Shown here: piece by piece, positions 25,260 through 34,023 of the stretch
Numbering within the stretch: position 1 is the first letter of the stretch
Layout: the number at the start of each line of letters is the position of its first letter
From: 66-474 sp036278635
GTDB lineage: Bacteria > Pseudomonadota > Gammaproteobacteria > Xanthomonadales > Rhodanobacteraceae
Direction of reading: 5' to 3'
Length of the DNA stretch: 57,048 bases
NCBI GenBank assembly: GCA_036278635.1
Contig: DASUKQ010000094.1
Span: 1-57,048 of the forward strand
The notes under the pieces: model-generated
The model's database searches: none
Seen by the model: the letters and a program-made list of their open reading frames with translations, nothing else
What the model was told of the DNA's origin: nothing
Translations under genes and position numbers: made by a program

Positions 25260-26549
25260 TCAGGCGGCGTCGCCTTCGGCGCGCGACTGCTGCTGCAGGT
25301 TGCCGCGATAGATCAGGTAGGGTTCGGCCTGTCCGTTGATCACCGCCTCGTCCACGACGACCTTGCTGACGTGTTCGAGCGAGGGCAGTTCGTACATCGT
25401 GTCGAGCAACACGCCCTCGAGGATCGTGCGCAGGCCGCGCGCGCCGGTCTTGCGCTTGATGGCGCGCTTGGCGATTGCGTTCAGGGCATCCGGGCGGAAA
25501 TCGATCTCGACGTTTTCCATGTCGAACATTTTCTTGAACTGCTTGGTGATCGCGTTCTTCGGCTCGGTGAGGATCTTGACCAGCGCGTCCTCGTCCAGCT
25601 CGTCCAGCGTGGCGACCACCGGCAGGCGGCCGACGAATTCCGGAATCAGGCCGTACTTGACCAGGTCTTCGGGCTCGACGTTGGCCAGCAACGTGCCGAC
25701 GTTCTGCTTGCGCTCCTTGCTGCGGATCTCGGCGGAAAAACCGATCCCCGTCGATTCCGAACGCTGCTGGATGACCTTTTCCAGACCGGAAAACGCGCCG
25801 CCGCACATGAACAGGATGTTGCGGGTGTCGACCTGCAGGAACTCCTGCTGCGGATGCTTGCGGCCGCCCTGCGGCGGTACCGAGGCGACCGTGCCTTCGA
25901 TGAGTTTCAGCAGCGCCTGCTGCACGCCCTCGCCCGAGACGTCACGGGTGATCGAAGGGTTCTCGCTCTTGCGCGAGATCTTGTCGATCTCGTCGATATA
26001 GACGATGCCGGTCTGCGCCTTCTCTACGTCGTAGTCGCACTTCTGGAGCAGCTTCTGGATGATGTTCTCGACGTCCTCGCCGACATAACCCGCCTCGGTC
26101 AGCGTGGTGGCATCGGCGATCGTGAACGGCACGTTGAGCATCCGCGCCAGGGTCTCGGCCAGCAGGGTCTTGCCGCTGCCGGTCGGGCCGATCAGGAGGA
26201 TGTTGGACTTGGCCAGCTCGATGTCATCGTTCTTGGCGCGCGACTCCATCCGCTTGTAGTGGTTGTACACCGCCACCGCCAGCGACTTCTTGGCGCGGGT
26301 CTGCCCGATCACGTACTGGTCGAGCGTCTCCATGATCTCGCGCGGCTTCGGCAACTGGGTGCGGCCGGATGCGGCCTTTTCTTCCAGTTCCTCGCGGATG
26401 ATGTCGTTGCACAGTTCGACGCATTCGTCGCAGATGAACACGCTCGGACCCGCGATCAGCTTGCGGACCTCGTGCTGGCTCTTCCCGCAGAACGAGCAGT
26501 ACAGAATCTTGCCGCCCTCAGTGCCGCGGCCGGGCCGGTCCTCGCTCAT
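25260..26549 (-). CDS. clpX: ATP-dependent Clp protease ATP-binding subunit ClpX
   Basis: AAA+ unfoldase that selects tagged proteins and threads them into ClpP. 429 residues: N-terminal zinc-binding domain with Cys18, Cys21, Cys40 and Cys43 (YCSFCGK, ICDECVE), Walker A GPTGSGKT (121-128), Walker B IVYIDEIDK, pore loop GYVGED, the IGF loop for ClpP docking (TGIGFSAE) and sensor 2 GARGLR. Standard tig-clpP-clpX order on the minus strand. lon, which follows clpX in many gammaproteobacteria, is absent; the repeat array and sufE come instead. Confidence 0.98.
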   Translation of the reverse strand: MSEDRPGRGTEGGKILYCSFCGKSQHEVRKLIAGPSVFICDECVELCNDIIREELEEKAASGRTQLPKPREIMETLDQYVIGQTRAKKSLAVAVYNHYKRMESRAKNDDIELAKSNILLIGPTGSGKTLLAETLARMLNVPFTIADATTLTEAGYVGEDVENIIQKLLQKCDYDVEKAQTGIVYIDEIDKISRKSENPSITRDVSGEGVQQALLKLIEGTVASVPPQGGRKHPQQEFLQVDTRNILFMCGGAFSGLEKVIQQRSESTGIGFSAEIRSKERKQNVGTLLANVEPEDLVKYGLIPEFVGRLPVVATLDELDEDALVKILTEPKNAITKQFKKMFDMENVEIDFRPDALNAIAKRAIKRKTGARGLRTILEGVLLDTMYELPSLEHVSKVVVDEAVINGQAEPYLIYRGNLQQQSRAEGDAA

Positions 26550-26700
26550 TGCGTGCTCCGTCGATCAGGGATGCGATACATCATGGGTCAACCCCGGTTG
26601 CAGGCGCAGCATAACACAGCCGGAGCGTCCGTCCGACGCCGGCCGGCGTTCGGAATTGCGCCAGAAAGTTCTGGAAAAACGGGTGGTTGCAGAAGGTGCG

Positions 26701-27339
26701 TCAGGCCGATTTCACCGACACTTCGGGGCGCCGCTCGACGACCGTGTCGATCAGGCCGTATTCCTTCGCCTCGACCGGGCTCATGAACCGGTCGCGCTCC
26801 ATGTCGTGGGAAATCTCCTCGACCGGGCGTCCGGTGTGGTGGGCGTAGATTTCGTTCAGGCGCTTGCGCACGAACAGGATTTCCTTGGCCTGGATCTCGA
26901 TGTCGGTGGCCTGGCCCTGGGCGCCGCCCGAGGGCTGGTGGATCATGATGCGCGAATTGGGCAACGCATAACGCTTGCCTTTGGTGCCCGCCATCAGCAG
27001 CAGCGAACCCGCGCTGGCCGCCTGGCCGGTGCACATGGTGCTGACGTCCGGCTTGACGAATTGCATGGTGTCGTAGATCGCGAGGCCCGCGGTCACCGCA
27101 CCGCCGGGGCTGTTGATGTACAGGCTGATGTCCTTGTCCGGATTCTCGGACTCCAGGAACAGCATCTGGGCGACGACCAGATTGGCGACGTTGTCGTCGA
27201 TCGGCCCGACCAGGAAGATGATGCGTTCCTTCAGCAGGCGCGAGTAGATGTCATAGGACCGCTCGCCGCGCGAAGTCTGCTCGACCACCATCGGGACGAG
27301 GTTGAGGTTCTTGATGTCCTGCTTTTCGTGGGAATGCAT
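26701..27339 (-). CDS. clpP: ATP-dependent Clp protease proteolytic subunit
   Basis: Serine peptidase that forms the double-ring degradation chamber for ClpX. 212 residues with catalytic Ser109 (GQAASAGSLL), His134 (RIMIHQP) and Asp183 (ERDRFMS). NSPGGAVTAGLAIYD is the family strand-helix signature. ATG at 27339 chosen; upstream frame is intergenic. Lies 151 bp upstream of clpX and 41 bp after tig. Confidence 0.98.
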   Translation of the reverse strand: MHSHEKQDIKNLNLVPMVVEQTSRGERSYDIYSRLLKERIIFLVGPIDDNVANLVVAQMLFLESENPDKDISLYINSPGGAVTAGLAIYDTMQFVKPDVSTMCTGQAASAGSLLLMAGTKGKRYALPNSRIMIHQPSGGAQGQATDIEIQAKEILFVRKRLNEIYAHHTGRPVEEISHDMERDRFMSPVEAKEYGLIDTVVERRPEVSVKSA

Positions 27340-27380
27340 GGAGTTCTCTCGTGGATGGAAGCGGACTGGGCCGACCTGCT

Positions 27381-28688
27381 TCAAGTCGCAGTGTTCTGCG
27401 GGTGCATCACCTCGTCGAAACTCAGGGTCACGTCGGTGGTGTCCGCGTGTTCGGCCACCCATTCGGAAACCTGGTCCTCGAGCACGGAAGTGCGCACGTT
27501 CTCCATCATCTGGGGGTTGCTGCGGTAGAGTTCAACGACCTGCTCGGGCTCCTCGTAGGTCGAAGCAATCTTGGCGATCTGCTCGTTGACCTTGCGGTTG
27601 TCGACCCGCAGGTTGTTGCTCTGCGCAATCTGGCGCAGCAACAGTCCGGAAATCACCCGCTGGCGCGCGATCGGCTGGGCGGCTTCCATGGCCGCCGCCG
27701 GGATCGGCTGGTCGCCCGAAGGGTTGCCCATCGCCGCACGGACCAGCGATTCGGACTCCGCATTCTCCAGCACCTTCGGCACGTCGACGTCGGCGTAGGT
27801 CGCGGCGAGCTTGCTGCCGACCTCGTTGCGCAGGCGCGCGCGCAGGGCATTGTCCAGTTCGCGTTCGAGGTTGGCGCGGACTTCGTTGCGGAATGTCTCC
27901 CGCGTGCCGTCGGCGATCCCGAAGTTGCGGATGAAGGTCTCGTCCACGGCCGGGATTTTGCCCTCCTGCACCTCGCCGATCCGCAGGTCGACATGCGCCT
28001 TCCTCGCCGCAAGTTGCGGGATCGGGAAGTTGGGCGGGAACTCCGCCTCGAAGGACAGTTCCTCGCCGGCCGAGTGGCCCTTGAGCGCGCTGTCGAACAC
28101 CGCCAGCGCACCGTTGCCCCCGAGTACCGTCGCCGCACGTTCACGGCCTTCGGCAGGATGACGGAAATCATCGGCCTGCGCCGCGTAATCGACGATGACC
28201 ATGTCCCCGTCGGCCGCAGGCCGCGCCACCTTCTCGAACAATCGGCGCTGCACGCGCAGGGTTTCGATCATGTTGTCGATGTCGGTCTCGCCGACCTCGG
28301 CCCGGGGGCGATCGATCCTGATGATTGCCACGTCCACGCTCGGCAATTCCGGCATGACTTCGAAGGTGGCGGTATAGGCAATCTCGCCGTCCTTCGGCTT
28401 GCCGTCGGTATCGATGTTGGGATTGGCGACCGGCTGCAGGTTCTGCTGCTGCACGGCCTCGCGGAAGGTGCTGCCTATCAGGTCGGACAAGGCCTCGCCG
28501 CGGACCTGTTCGCCGAAGCGCTGCTCGATGACCTTGGCCGGAACCCGGCCCGGGCGAAACCCCTTCAAACGCACGCTGCGTCCCAGTTCGGAAATGCGCT
28601 GGCGCACCTTGGACTCGAACTGCTCGGCGGGGAATTTGACCGTCAGCTTGCGTTCGAGCTTGCCGGTGTTTTCCAGGGACACTTGCAT
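27381..28688 (-). CDS. tig: trigger factor, ribosome-associated chaperone
   Basis: Binds nascent chains at the ribosome exit tunnel; has peptidyl-prolyl isomerase activity. 435 residues: ribosome-binding loop GFRPGRVP (43-50), central FKBP-type domain (about 155-240, GDMVIVDYAAQ) and C-terminal chaperone arms. The ATG at 28688 follows AGGAG at correct spacing, and the product begins MQVSLENTGKLERKL as expected. First gene of tig-clpP-clpX. Confidence 0.97.
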   Translation of the reverse strand: MQVSLENTGKLERKLTVKFPAEQFESKVRQRISELGRSVRLKGFRPGRVPAKVIEQRFGEQVRGEALSDLIGSTFREAVQQQNLQPVANPNIDTDGKPKDGEIAYTATFEVMPELPSVDVAIIRIDRPRAEVGETDIDNMIETLRVQRRLFEKVARPAADGDMVIVDYAAQADDFRHPAEGRERAATVLGGNGALAVFDSALKGHSAGEELSFEAEFPPNFPIPQLAARKAHVDLRIGEVQEGKIPAVDETFIRNFGIADGTRETFRNEVRANLERELDNALRARLRNEVGSKLAATYADVDVPKVLENAESESLVRAAMGNPSGDQPIPAAAMEAAQPIARQRVISGLLLRQIAQSNNLRVDNRKVNEQIAKIASTYEEPEQVVELYRSNPQMMENVRTSVLEDQVSEWVAEHADTTDVTLSFDEVMHPQNTAT

Positions 28689-28863
28689 TGCGGCTCCTGA
28701 TGTCTGATTCGGGTCTTGCGTGTTCATGACGGTGTTCAAGACTGCAAACTCGTTGGTCGCTGTTGCGGGATGGGAAAAGGCCGCGGCCGCCATTCCCGCT
28801 CGAAACTTCAGGGCTTCCGGCCCCGGGCAGAGCTCAAAGCCCCCATCCCTGGGCAGAGCTCCG

Positions 28864-28950
28864 TGGTGCGAAAGGCGGGACTCGAACCCGCACGGGGGTT
28901 AGCCCACTGGAACCTAAATCCAGCGCGTCTGCCAGTTCCGCCACTTTCGC
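28864..28950 (-). tRNA. tRNA-Leu (anticodon UAG)
   Basis: Minus-strand cloverleaf with acceptor GCGAAAG/CUUUCGC, a long class II variable arm (GUGGGCUAACCCCCGU), T-arm GGGUUCGAGUCCC and encoded CCA. Anticodon stem CUGGA/UCCAG holds the loop UUUAGGU, giving UAG. Last of three tRNA genes before tig. Confidence 0.95.
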
Positions 28951-29048
28951 CCGGCTCCAACTCAACAAGGTATCGCGCGCAGCGCGATGGTCATTTCCCT
29001 CTGCCCCTGCGGAGGGCCAAAGGGCGAGGGCATTCCCGCGAAAGAAAA

Positions 29049-29124
29049 TGGTGGGCCGTCTAGGACTCGAACCTAGGACCAAGAGATTAAGAGTCTCCTG
29101 CTCTACCAACTGAGCTAACGGCCC
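29049..29124 (-). tRNA. tRNA-Lys (anticodon CUU)
   Basis: 76-nt cloverleaf with acceptor GGGCCGU/ACGGCCC, D-arm GCUCAGUUGGUAGAGC, anticodon loop CUCUUAA giving CUU, T-arm CUAGGUUCGAGUCCUAG and encoded CCA. Lys tRNAs with CUU are the rarer isoacceptor; a UUU-reading one must lie elsewhere. Confidence 0.95.
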
Positions 29125-29147
29125 GCAAACTCCACATTGTACAAAAA

Positions 29148-29225
29148 TGGGGTGGACGATGGGATTCGAACCCACGACAACCGGAATCACAATCCGGGAC
29201 TCTAACCAGCTGAGCTACGTCCACC
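29148..29225 (-). tRNA. tRNA-His (anticodon GUG)
   Basis: Cloverleaf with acceptor GUGGACG/CGUCCAC plus the genome-encoded G at -1 opposite discriminator C73, the identity element of histidine tRNA. Anticodon loop UUGUGAU gives GUG. T-arm GUGGGUUCGAAUCCCAU and encoded CCA. First of the His-Lys-Leu cluster. Confidence 0.96.
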
Positions 29226-29357
29226 ACAAGAAACTGCCGGGTCGGCCAACCGGGGCGACCCGCCGGCCGGCCATCGACAAGCCGGCATCCACCAAGGTGA
29301 ACGCTCAATTTTCATTGCGCCGGTCAAAACTTGCAAGCACCGCGGTGCGCTTTCCGA

Positions 29358-29386
29358 TTGATTCGCCGCGCACGCTGCGCTAATTT
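29358..29386 (+). promoter_or_regulatory. sigma70-type promoter of xseB
   Basis: TTGATT, a 17-bp spacer and TAATTT. The -10 box ends 6 bp before the xseB ATG, so the predicted transcription start falls on or next to the start codon, implying a leaderless mRNA. Confidence 0.55.
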
Positions 29387-29392
29387 GCCCGC

Positions 29393-29668
29393 ATGCCCAA
29401 GTCATCCACCACGCCCACCGCGGAGCCGGGCGACCGCGACGCGGTTGCACGGTTCGAGCAGTCGCTGAACGAACTCGAGCAACTGGTGGCGAACATGGAA
29501 AGCGGGGAACTGAGCCTGGATGAATCGCTGGGTTCGTTCGAGCGCGGTATCGCGCTGTTTCGCAGTTGCCAGGCGGCGCTCGAACAGGCGGAGGCCCGGG
29601 TCAAGCTGTTGCTCGACCCGGAGCATCCTGCCGGCGCGCAACCGTTCGCGCCGTCAGAAGAGCCCTGA
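29393..29668 (+). CDS. xseB: exodeoxyribonuclease VII small subunit
   Basis: Small subunit of the XseA/XseB exonuclease that degrades single-stranded DNA. 91 residues, usual length, with the family core FEQSLNELEQLVANMESGEL and LDESLGSFERGIALFRSCQ. No Shine-Dalgarno, consistent with the promoter position just upstream. In many proteobacteria xseB is followed by ispA and dxs; here the next gene is on the opposite strand and ispA is not in the window. Confidence 0.93.
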   Translation: MPKSSTTPTAEPGDRDAVARFEQSLNELEQLVANMESGELSLDESLGSFERGIALFRSCQAALEQAEARVKLLLDPEHPAGAQPFAPSEEP

Positions 29669-29690
29669 GCGCGATACGGGCGCACCGGAA

Positions 29691-29713
29691 TGCCAGTGCG
29701 CCGACCATGGGTC
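29691..29713. terminator. hairpin between convergent xseB and DUF4870 genes
   Basis: GGCGCAC and GTGCGCC form a perfect 7-bp stem around CGGAATGCCA, between two convergent genes. There is no T tract on either side, so it may be a processing or Rho-associated hairpin rather than a classical terminator. Confidence 0.35.
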
Positions 29714-29762
29714 CCGTGTCAACGCCCCTCCATGGGCTGCACGGAATGAGTGCATCCTGCAG

Positions 29763-30212
29763 TCACTTGATCAATCGCAACGTGAACGGGTAGCGATACG
29801 CCACCCCTTCGTTGGCCTTGATTGCGGCCAGGATGATGAAGACCAGCGCCGCGATGCCGACGATGACCATCAGCGGCAAGGCAATCAGGAACCCGACGCC
29901 AAGGGTCACGACGCCCAGGATCGTGAGAATCACGAAGACGATGGCGACCGTGATGTTGAAGTTGAGGGCTTCCTTGGCTTGGTCGTTCACGAACGGCATC
30001 GTGTCCTTCTTCACCAGCCAGATGATCAGCGGGCCCAGGAACCAGCCCCAGCCGCCGATCCAGCCGGTGATGATGCCGCCGAGCAGCGCGGACAGGTGGG
30101 CGAACATGGCCCATTGGCGTTCTTCCGCACTGGGCACGCCGGTGGACGGCTGGCCCGGTCCGGCGGAAGGCGAAGACGCAGGTGGGGTGACGGATTCCGG
30201 TGGGACGCTCAT
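29763..30212 (-). CDS. DUF4870 (Tic20-like) membrane protein
   Basis: 149-residue membrane protein. A Pro/Ser-rich cytoplasmic N terminus (about 1-28) is followed by QWAMFAHLSALLGG, GPLIIWLVKKD, FVNDQAKEALNFNIT and a C-terminal YPFTLRLIK, the hallmark segments of DUF4870. Four membrane helices predicted. Function of the family is unknown. It lies 104 bp upstream of pmbA's stop, in the same orientation. Confidence 0.88.
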   Translation of the reverse strand: MSVPPESVTPPASSPSAGPGQPSTGVPSAEERQWAMFAHLSALLGGIITGWIGGWGWFLGPLIIWLVKKDTMPFVNDQAKEALNFNITVAIVFVILTILGVVTLGVGFLIALPLMVIVGIAALVFIILAAIKANEGVAYRYPFTLRLIK

Positions 30213-30316
30213 CGCTGGTCTCCCTCGAATGATGGACGGTGGCGGACCGCGCGATGACTGTCACCGACCCGGCAGCGCGTGTCAAGCACCCGAATCGGGA
30301 GGCCGGCCCGGGCCGA

Positions 30317-31681
30317 TCAGTCGCCCGCAACCGTCATCTTCCCGACCAGGATCGAGCCGGTCAGGATCGACGAGCGCGGATCGACGTCCGTACCGATCGC
30401 CTGCATGTCCATGAACATGTCGCGGAGGTTGCCGGCGATGGTGACCTCCTGCACCGGGAAGGCGATTTCGCCGTTCTCGACCCAGAAACCCGCGGCACCG
30501 CGCGAATAGTCACCGGTCACGATGGATACGCCCTGCCCGATCAACTCGGTCACCACCAGCCCGCTGCCCATGCGCTGCAGCAGCCCGCCGAATTCCGGTT
30601 GCCCGCCGTCGACCGACCCAGGCGGAACGACGAGGTTGTGGACACCCCCGGCATTGGCGGTCGTGGTCAATCCCAGCTTGCGCGCCGAATAGCTGCCGAG
30701 CACGTAGCGTTGCAGCACGCCCGATTCGACCAGCGCCGACGGTCCCGTGGCGACCCCCTCCGCGTCGAACGCCGTGGACGCGTGGCCGCCCGGCAGCAAC
30801 GGTTGTTCGAGCACGTCCACGAACCCGGGCAGCACCGCCTTGCCCGCGTGGTCGAGCAGAAAGCTGGAGCGGCGATACAACGATCCGCCACTCACCGCCG
30901 CGATCAGGTGCCCCAGCAACGAGCGTGCGACGTCCGGGGCAAACAGGACCGGGCAGTTGCGCGTGGAAAGCTTGCGTGCGCCCAGCCGTGCCGTGGCGCG
31001 CTCCGCGGCGGTCGTGCCGATGCGCGCGAATTCCGGAAACAGGGTCGGGTTGCGCACGTACTCGTACCAGCCGTCGCGCTGCATCGCATCGCCCTTGCCC
31101 GCGATCAACGAGCAGGACACGGAATGATGGGTCCCGCGCTCGCGTCCGACGAAGCCGTGGGAGTTGGCGTACACGCCAATGCCTTCGCCGCGCTGCACGG
31201 TCGCGCCTTCCGAATTGGCGATCCTGGAATCGGCACGCCCCGCGGCTTCGACTTCGCGGCCGATCTCGATCGCCCGATCGACATCCAGGTCCCACGGATG
31301 CCACAGGTCGAGGTCGGGGAAACGGGTGGCCATCCGCTCGGCATCCGCCAACCCCGCGTACGGGTCCGGTTCGGTGTAACGCGCGATGGCGCATGCCTGC
31401 TCGATCGTTGCATCGATCGACGCCGGCTTCAGGTCCGCGGTCGAGGCGTTGCCCTTGCGCTGGCCGAAATAAACCGTCAGGCCGAATCCGCGGTCGCGAT
31501 TGCGTTCCACGGTTTCGACTTCGCCGAGCCTCGTCGTGACGGAAAGACCGGTGTCGACGCTGGCCGACACCGCGGCCTGTGAAGCGCCCGCGGCGCGTGC
31601 GCGACGAATCACGTCCTCGGCAAGCTCCGCCAGTCGGTCGAGCTCGGCCAAGGTGTTGTCGGGCGAAATGACGCTATTCAA
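30317..31681 (-). CDS. pmbA: metalloprotease PmbA/TldE, TldD partner
   Basis: Forms the TldD/TldE heterodimer that cleaves unstructured peptides and matures modified peptides such as microcin B17; TldE itself lacks the metal-binding HExxH. About 454 residues, matching E. coli. The start is set at TTG 31681: GGAG stands six bases upstream, whereas the longer ATG frame to 31750 would translate the palindromic repeat TCCCGGCTTTCGCCGGGA. Conserved segments: GLTVYFGQRKGNAST, ANSHGFVGRERGTH, GDYSRGAAGFWVENG. Divergent from yjgA as in E. coli; tldD lies just beyond. Confidence 0.93.
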   Translation of the reverse strand: MNSVISPDNTLAELDRLAELAEDVIRRARAAGASQAAVSASVDTGLSVTTRLGEVETVERNRDRGFGLTVYFGQRKGNASTADLKPASIDATIEQACAIARYTEPDPYAGLADAERMATRFPDLDLWHPWDLDVDRAIEIGREVEAAGRADSRIANSEGATVQRGEGIGVYANSHGFVGRERGTHHSVSCSLIAGKGDAMQRDGWYEYVRNPTLFPEFARIGTTAAERATARLGARKLSTRNCPVLFAPDVARSLLGHLIAAVSGGSLYRRSSFLLDHAGKAVLPGFVDVLEQPLLPGGHASTAFDAEGVATGPSALVESGVLQRYVLGSYSARKLGLTTTANAGGVHNLVVPPGSVDGGQPEFGGLLQRMGSGLVVTELIGQGVSIVTGDYSRGAAGFWVENGEIAFPVQEVTIAGNLRDMFMDMQAIGTDVDPRSSILTGSILVGKMTVAGD

Positions 31682-31701
31682 AAGGATCTCCGTACTCGCC
31701 G

Positions 31702-31724
31702 TCCCGGCGAAAGCCGGGATCCAT
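31702..31724. repeat. TCCCGGCGAAAGCCGGGA palindrome upstream of pmbA
   Basis: A 7-bp stem (TCCCGGC/GCCGGGA) around GAAA, of the same dispersed family as 2036-2056. It sits between the pmbA start and the yjgA promoter. Confidence 0.65.
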
Positions 31725-31787
31725 GTTGCTTCTGCGAAGGCGAAGACCAAACCGGACCCTGCATGCGCCGGCGTGGCGCCTTACGCA

Positions 31788-31819
31788 TTGACGTTCGCTT
31801 GCAAGCCTTCGACTATAAC
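31788..31819 (+). promoter_or_regulatory. possible promoter of yjgA
   Basis: TTGACG at 31788-31793 stands 18 bp before ACTATA (31812-31817), overlapping TATAAC. The -10 box ends 4-6 bp from the ATG at 31824, so the message would be leaderless or nearly so. Confidence 0.45.
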
Positions 31820-31823
31820 GCGC

Positions 31824-32345
31824 ATGCCCGTGCACGAGCAGCCCGAACCCGACCGCCCCAGCCGCAGCGCGCGCCGGCGCGGCGCGCTGGACGTGCTGGC
31901 GCTCGCCAGGGCATTGTCGGAATTGCCTCCCGCGCGACTCGACAAGCTGGGCTTGCCGGATGATGTCCGCGACGAACTGGCCGAAGTCCAGCGCACGCCT
32001 TCGCACATCGCCCACAAGCGCCAACTCGCGCACCTGGCCAAGCGCATGCGTGCGCACGACGAGGAAGCCTTCGCCTCGGCGCGGTCCGCCCTGGCCAATG
32101 ATCGCGCCGCGGGTGCGCGCGAAGCGGCGGAACTGCACCGGGCCGAAACCCTGCGCGAAAAGCTGCTGGGCGAAGAAGGGGATGCCGCGTTGACTTCATT
32201 CATCGCGGAACACCCGGACGCCGACCGCCAGCGCATGCGCGCGCTGATCCGGCAGGCGCGGCGCGAACGCGAAACCGGCAAGCCGGCGCGTGCGCAACGG
32301 GAGTTGTTTCGATTGCTGCGTAAAATCGACGCGGAGCAACCGTAG
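31824..32345 (+). CDS. darP: ribosome biogenesis factor YjgA/DarP (DUF615)
   Basis: Small basic protein that associates with late 50S ribosomal precursors. 173 residues, with the family segments ALARALSELPPARLDKL, HIAHKRQLAHLAKRMR and RQRMRALIRQARRERE. The pmbA-yjgA divergence is conserved in enterics. The ATG at 31824 lacks a Shine-Dalgarno but lies right after promoter-like boxes. The earlier frame start at 31500 lies inside pmbA and is rejected. Confidence 0.9.
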   Translation: MPVHEQPEPDRPSRSARRRGALDVLALARALSELPPARLDKLGLPDDVRDELAEVQRTPSHIAHKRQLAHLAKRMRAHDEEAFASARSALANDRAAGAREAAELHRAETLREKLLGEEGDAALTSFIAEHPDADRQRMRALIRQARRERETGKPARAQRELFRLLRKIDAEQP

Positions 32346-32510
32346 GAGCGAGCGTGCTCGCGACCAATATCTTCGCAAGCAGCCATCCTTGGCGCGGGGC
32401 ACCGGTCCGGCAATCCCTGGCCGGCCGCTCGGTCGGCCACACGATGCCACTGGCATCGCGTAAACGCCCGACCTCGCCCTGCACGCAGGCTCCTACCTCC
32501 CATTCGGGGC
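32343..32510. repeat. GTAGGAGC repeats between yjgA and tldD
   Basis: GTAGGAGCGAGCGTGCTCGCGA begins within the yjgA stop codon, and the inverse GCACGCAGGCTCCTAC lies at about 32479-32496. They are oppositely oriented REP-type elements filling a 167-bp gap between convergent genes, where they may serve as a bidirectional barrier. Confidence 0.6.
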
Positions 32511-32512
32511 CG

Positions 32513-33979
32513 TCACGCAGCGGTGCCGCCCACCGTCATCGCGGTGACTTTCGTCGTGGGCATTCCGACCCCGACCGGCACGCTCTGGCCTTCCTTGCCG
32601 CACACCCCCACGCCTTCGTCGAGCTTCAAATCGTTGCCGATCATCGCCACGCGGGTCAGCACGTCGGGGCCGGAGCCGATCAGCGTCGCGCCCTTGACCG
32701 GTCGCGTGACCTTGCCGTGTTCGATCAGGTAGGCCTCGTTCGCCGAGAACACGAACTTGCCGTTGGTGATGTCGACCTGCCCGCCGCCGAAGTTGACCGC
32801 GTACAGGCCGCGGTCCACCGAGGCGATGATTTCCGCGGGATCGCGCCCGCCGGCCAGCATGTACGTGTTGGTCATGCGTGGCATCGGCAGGTGCGCGAAC
32901 GATTCGCGGCGGCCGTTGCCGGTCGGCGCCATGCCCATCAAACGCGCGTTGTGCCGATCCTGCATGTATCCGACCAGGCGGCCGTCCTCGATCAACGTGG
33001 TGCAGTGGGTCGTGGTGCCCTCGTCGTCGATCGACAGCGAACCGCGCCGTCCCGGCAGGGTGCCATCATCCACCACCGTGACGCCTGCGGCCGCGACCTT
33101 CTCGCCCATGCGCCCCGAGAACGCGGACGTGCCCTTGCGGTTGAAGTCGCCTTCGAGGCCGTGCCCGATCGCTTCGTGCAGCAGCACACCCGGCCAGCCG
33201 GGCCCCAGTACCACGTCCATCGTGCCGGCCGGTGCGTCGACCGCATCGAGATTGACCAGTGCCTGCCGCACCGCCTCGCGCGCCCACGCATGCGCGCGGC
33301 CCGAGTCGAGCAATTCGCGATACGCGCAACGCCCGCCACCACCTGCGTAGCCCGCTTCGCGACGGTCGCCATCCTCGGCGATCACCTGCACGTTGATGCG
33401 CGTCAGCGGGCGCACGTCCGCGGCAAGGGTCCCGTCCGCGGCCGCGATCAACACCGAGTCGTGCGTCGCGGCGGCGCTGACGATCACCTGCCTGATGCGG
33501 GGGTCGAGACTGCGCGCGAGCGCATCGAGTTCGCGCAACAAGGCAATCTTGGCCGCGCTGTCCAGCCCGTCGATCGGGTCGTCGGCCGGATACAACGCCC
33601 GGTTGCCGCGTATCGCCAACGGCTTGCCCGCGCCGTTGCCGCCCCGCGCGATGGCACGTGCGGCGCCGGCCGCTTCCAGCAATTGCGGCAGCACGATGTC
33701 GTCGGAATAGGCGAAGCCTGTTTTCTCGCCGGCGATGGCGCGAACGCCGACGCCCTGCTCGATCGAGTGGCTGCCATCGCGCACGATGCCGTCTTCGAGG
33801 ACCCAGGACTCGCTGCGCGAATGCTGGAAATACAAGTCGGCTGCGTCGATCGAAGGCGCCATGACCTGCGCGAACACGCGCTCGAGATCGTCCACGCCCA
33901 ACCCCCCCGGCGCCAGCAGGTTGCGTTCGGCGAGAACCAGCATTGAATCCATCGAAGGTCGATCCGGCAACGTCGTCAT
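32513..33979 (-). CDS. tldD: metalloprotease TldD
   Basis: Catalytic subunit of TldD/TldE. The zinc site is present: HEAIGH in LLHEAIGHGLEGD (HExxH), with the downstream third ligand region (VCGKEGQSVPVGVGMP). 488 residues, close to E. coli. SWVLEDGIVRDGSHSIEQGV and GVRAIAGEKTGFAYSDD are strongly conserved. The ATG at 33979 is taken; a GTG one codon earlier and an ATG at 33952 are alternatives, none with a clear Shine-Dalgarno. The gene follows yhdP, 45 bp away, as in enterics. Confidence 0.96.
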   Translation of the reverse strand: MTTLPDRPSMDSMLVLAERNLLAPGGLGVDDLERVFAQVMAPSIDAADLYFQHSRSESWVLEDGIVRDGSHSIEQGVGVRAIAGEKTGFAYSDDIVLPQLLEAAGAARAIARGGNGAGKPLAIRGNRALYPADDPIDGLDSAAKIALLRELDALARSLDPRIRQVIVSAAATHDSVLIAAADGTLAADVRPLTRINVQVIAEDGDRREAGYAGGGGRCAYRELLDSGRAHAWAREAVRQALVNLDAVDAPAGTMDVVLGPGWPGVLLHEAIGHGLEGDFNRKGTSAFSGRMGEKVAAAGVTVVDDGTLPGRRGSLSIDDEGTTTHCTTLIEDGRLVGYMQDRHNARLMGMAPTGNGRRESFAHLPMPRMTNTYMLAGGRDPAEIIASVDRGLYAVNFGGGQVDITNGKFVFSANEAYLIEHGKVTRPVKGATLIGSGPDVLTRVAMIGNDLKLDEGVGVCGKEGQSVPVGVGMPTTKVTAMTVGGTAA

Positions 33980-34023
33980 CACTCAACGTAAGGGTGGCAT
34001 CGTCGATCCGCAAGCGACGCGGA

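Noticed and set aside
28864..29225. tRNA cluster as attachment site of an integrated element
   Set aside because: No integrase and no duplicated tRNA 3' end nearby; flanked by ordinary housekeeping genes.
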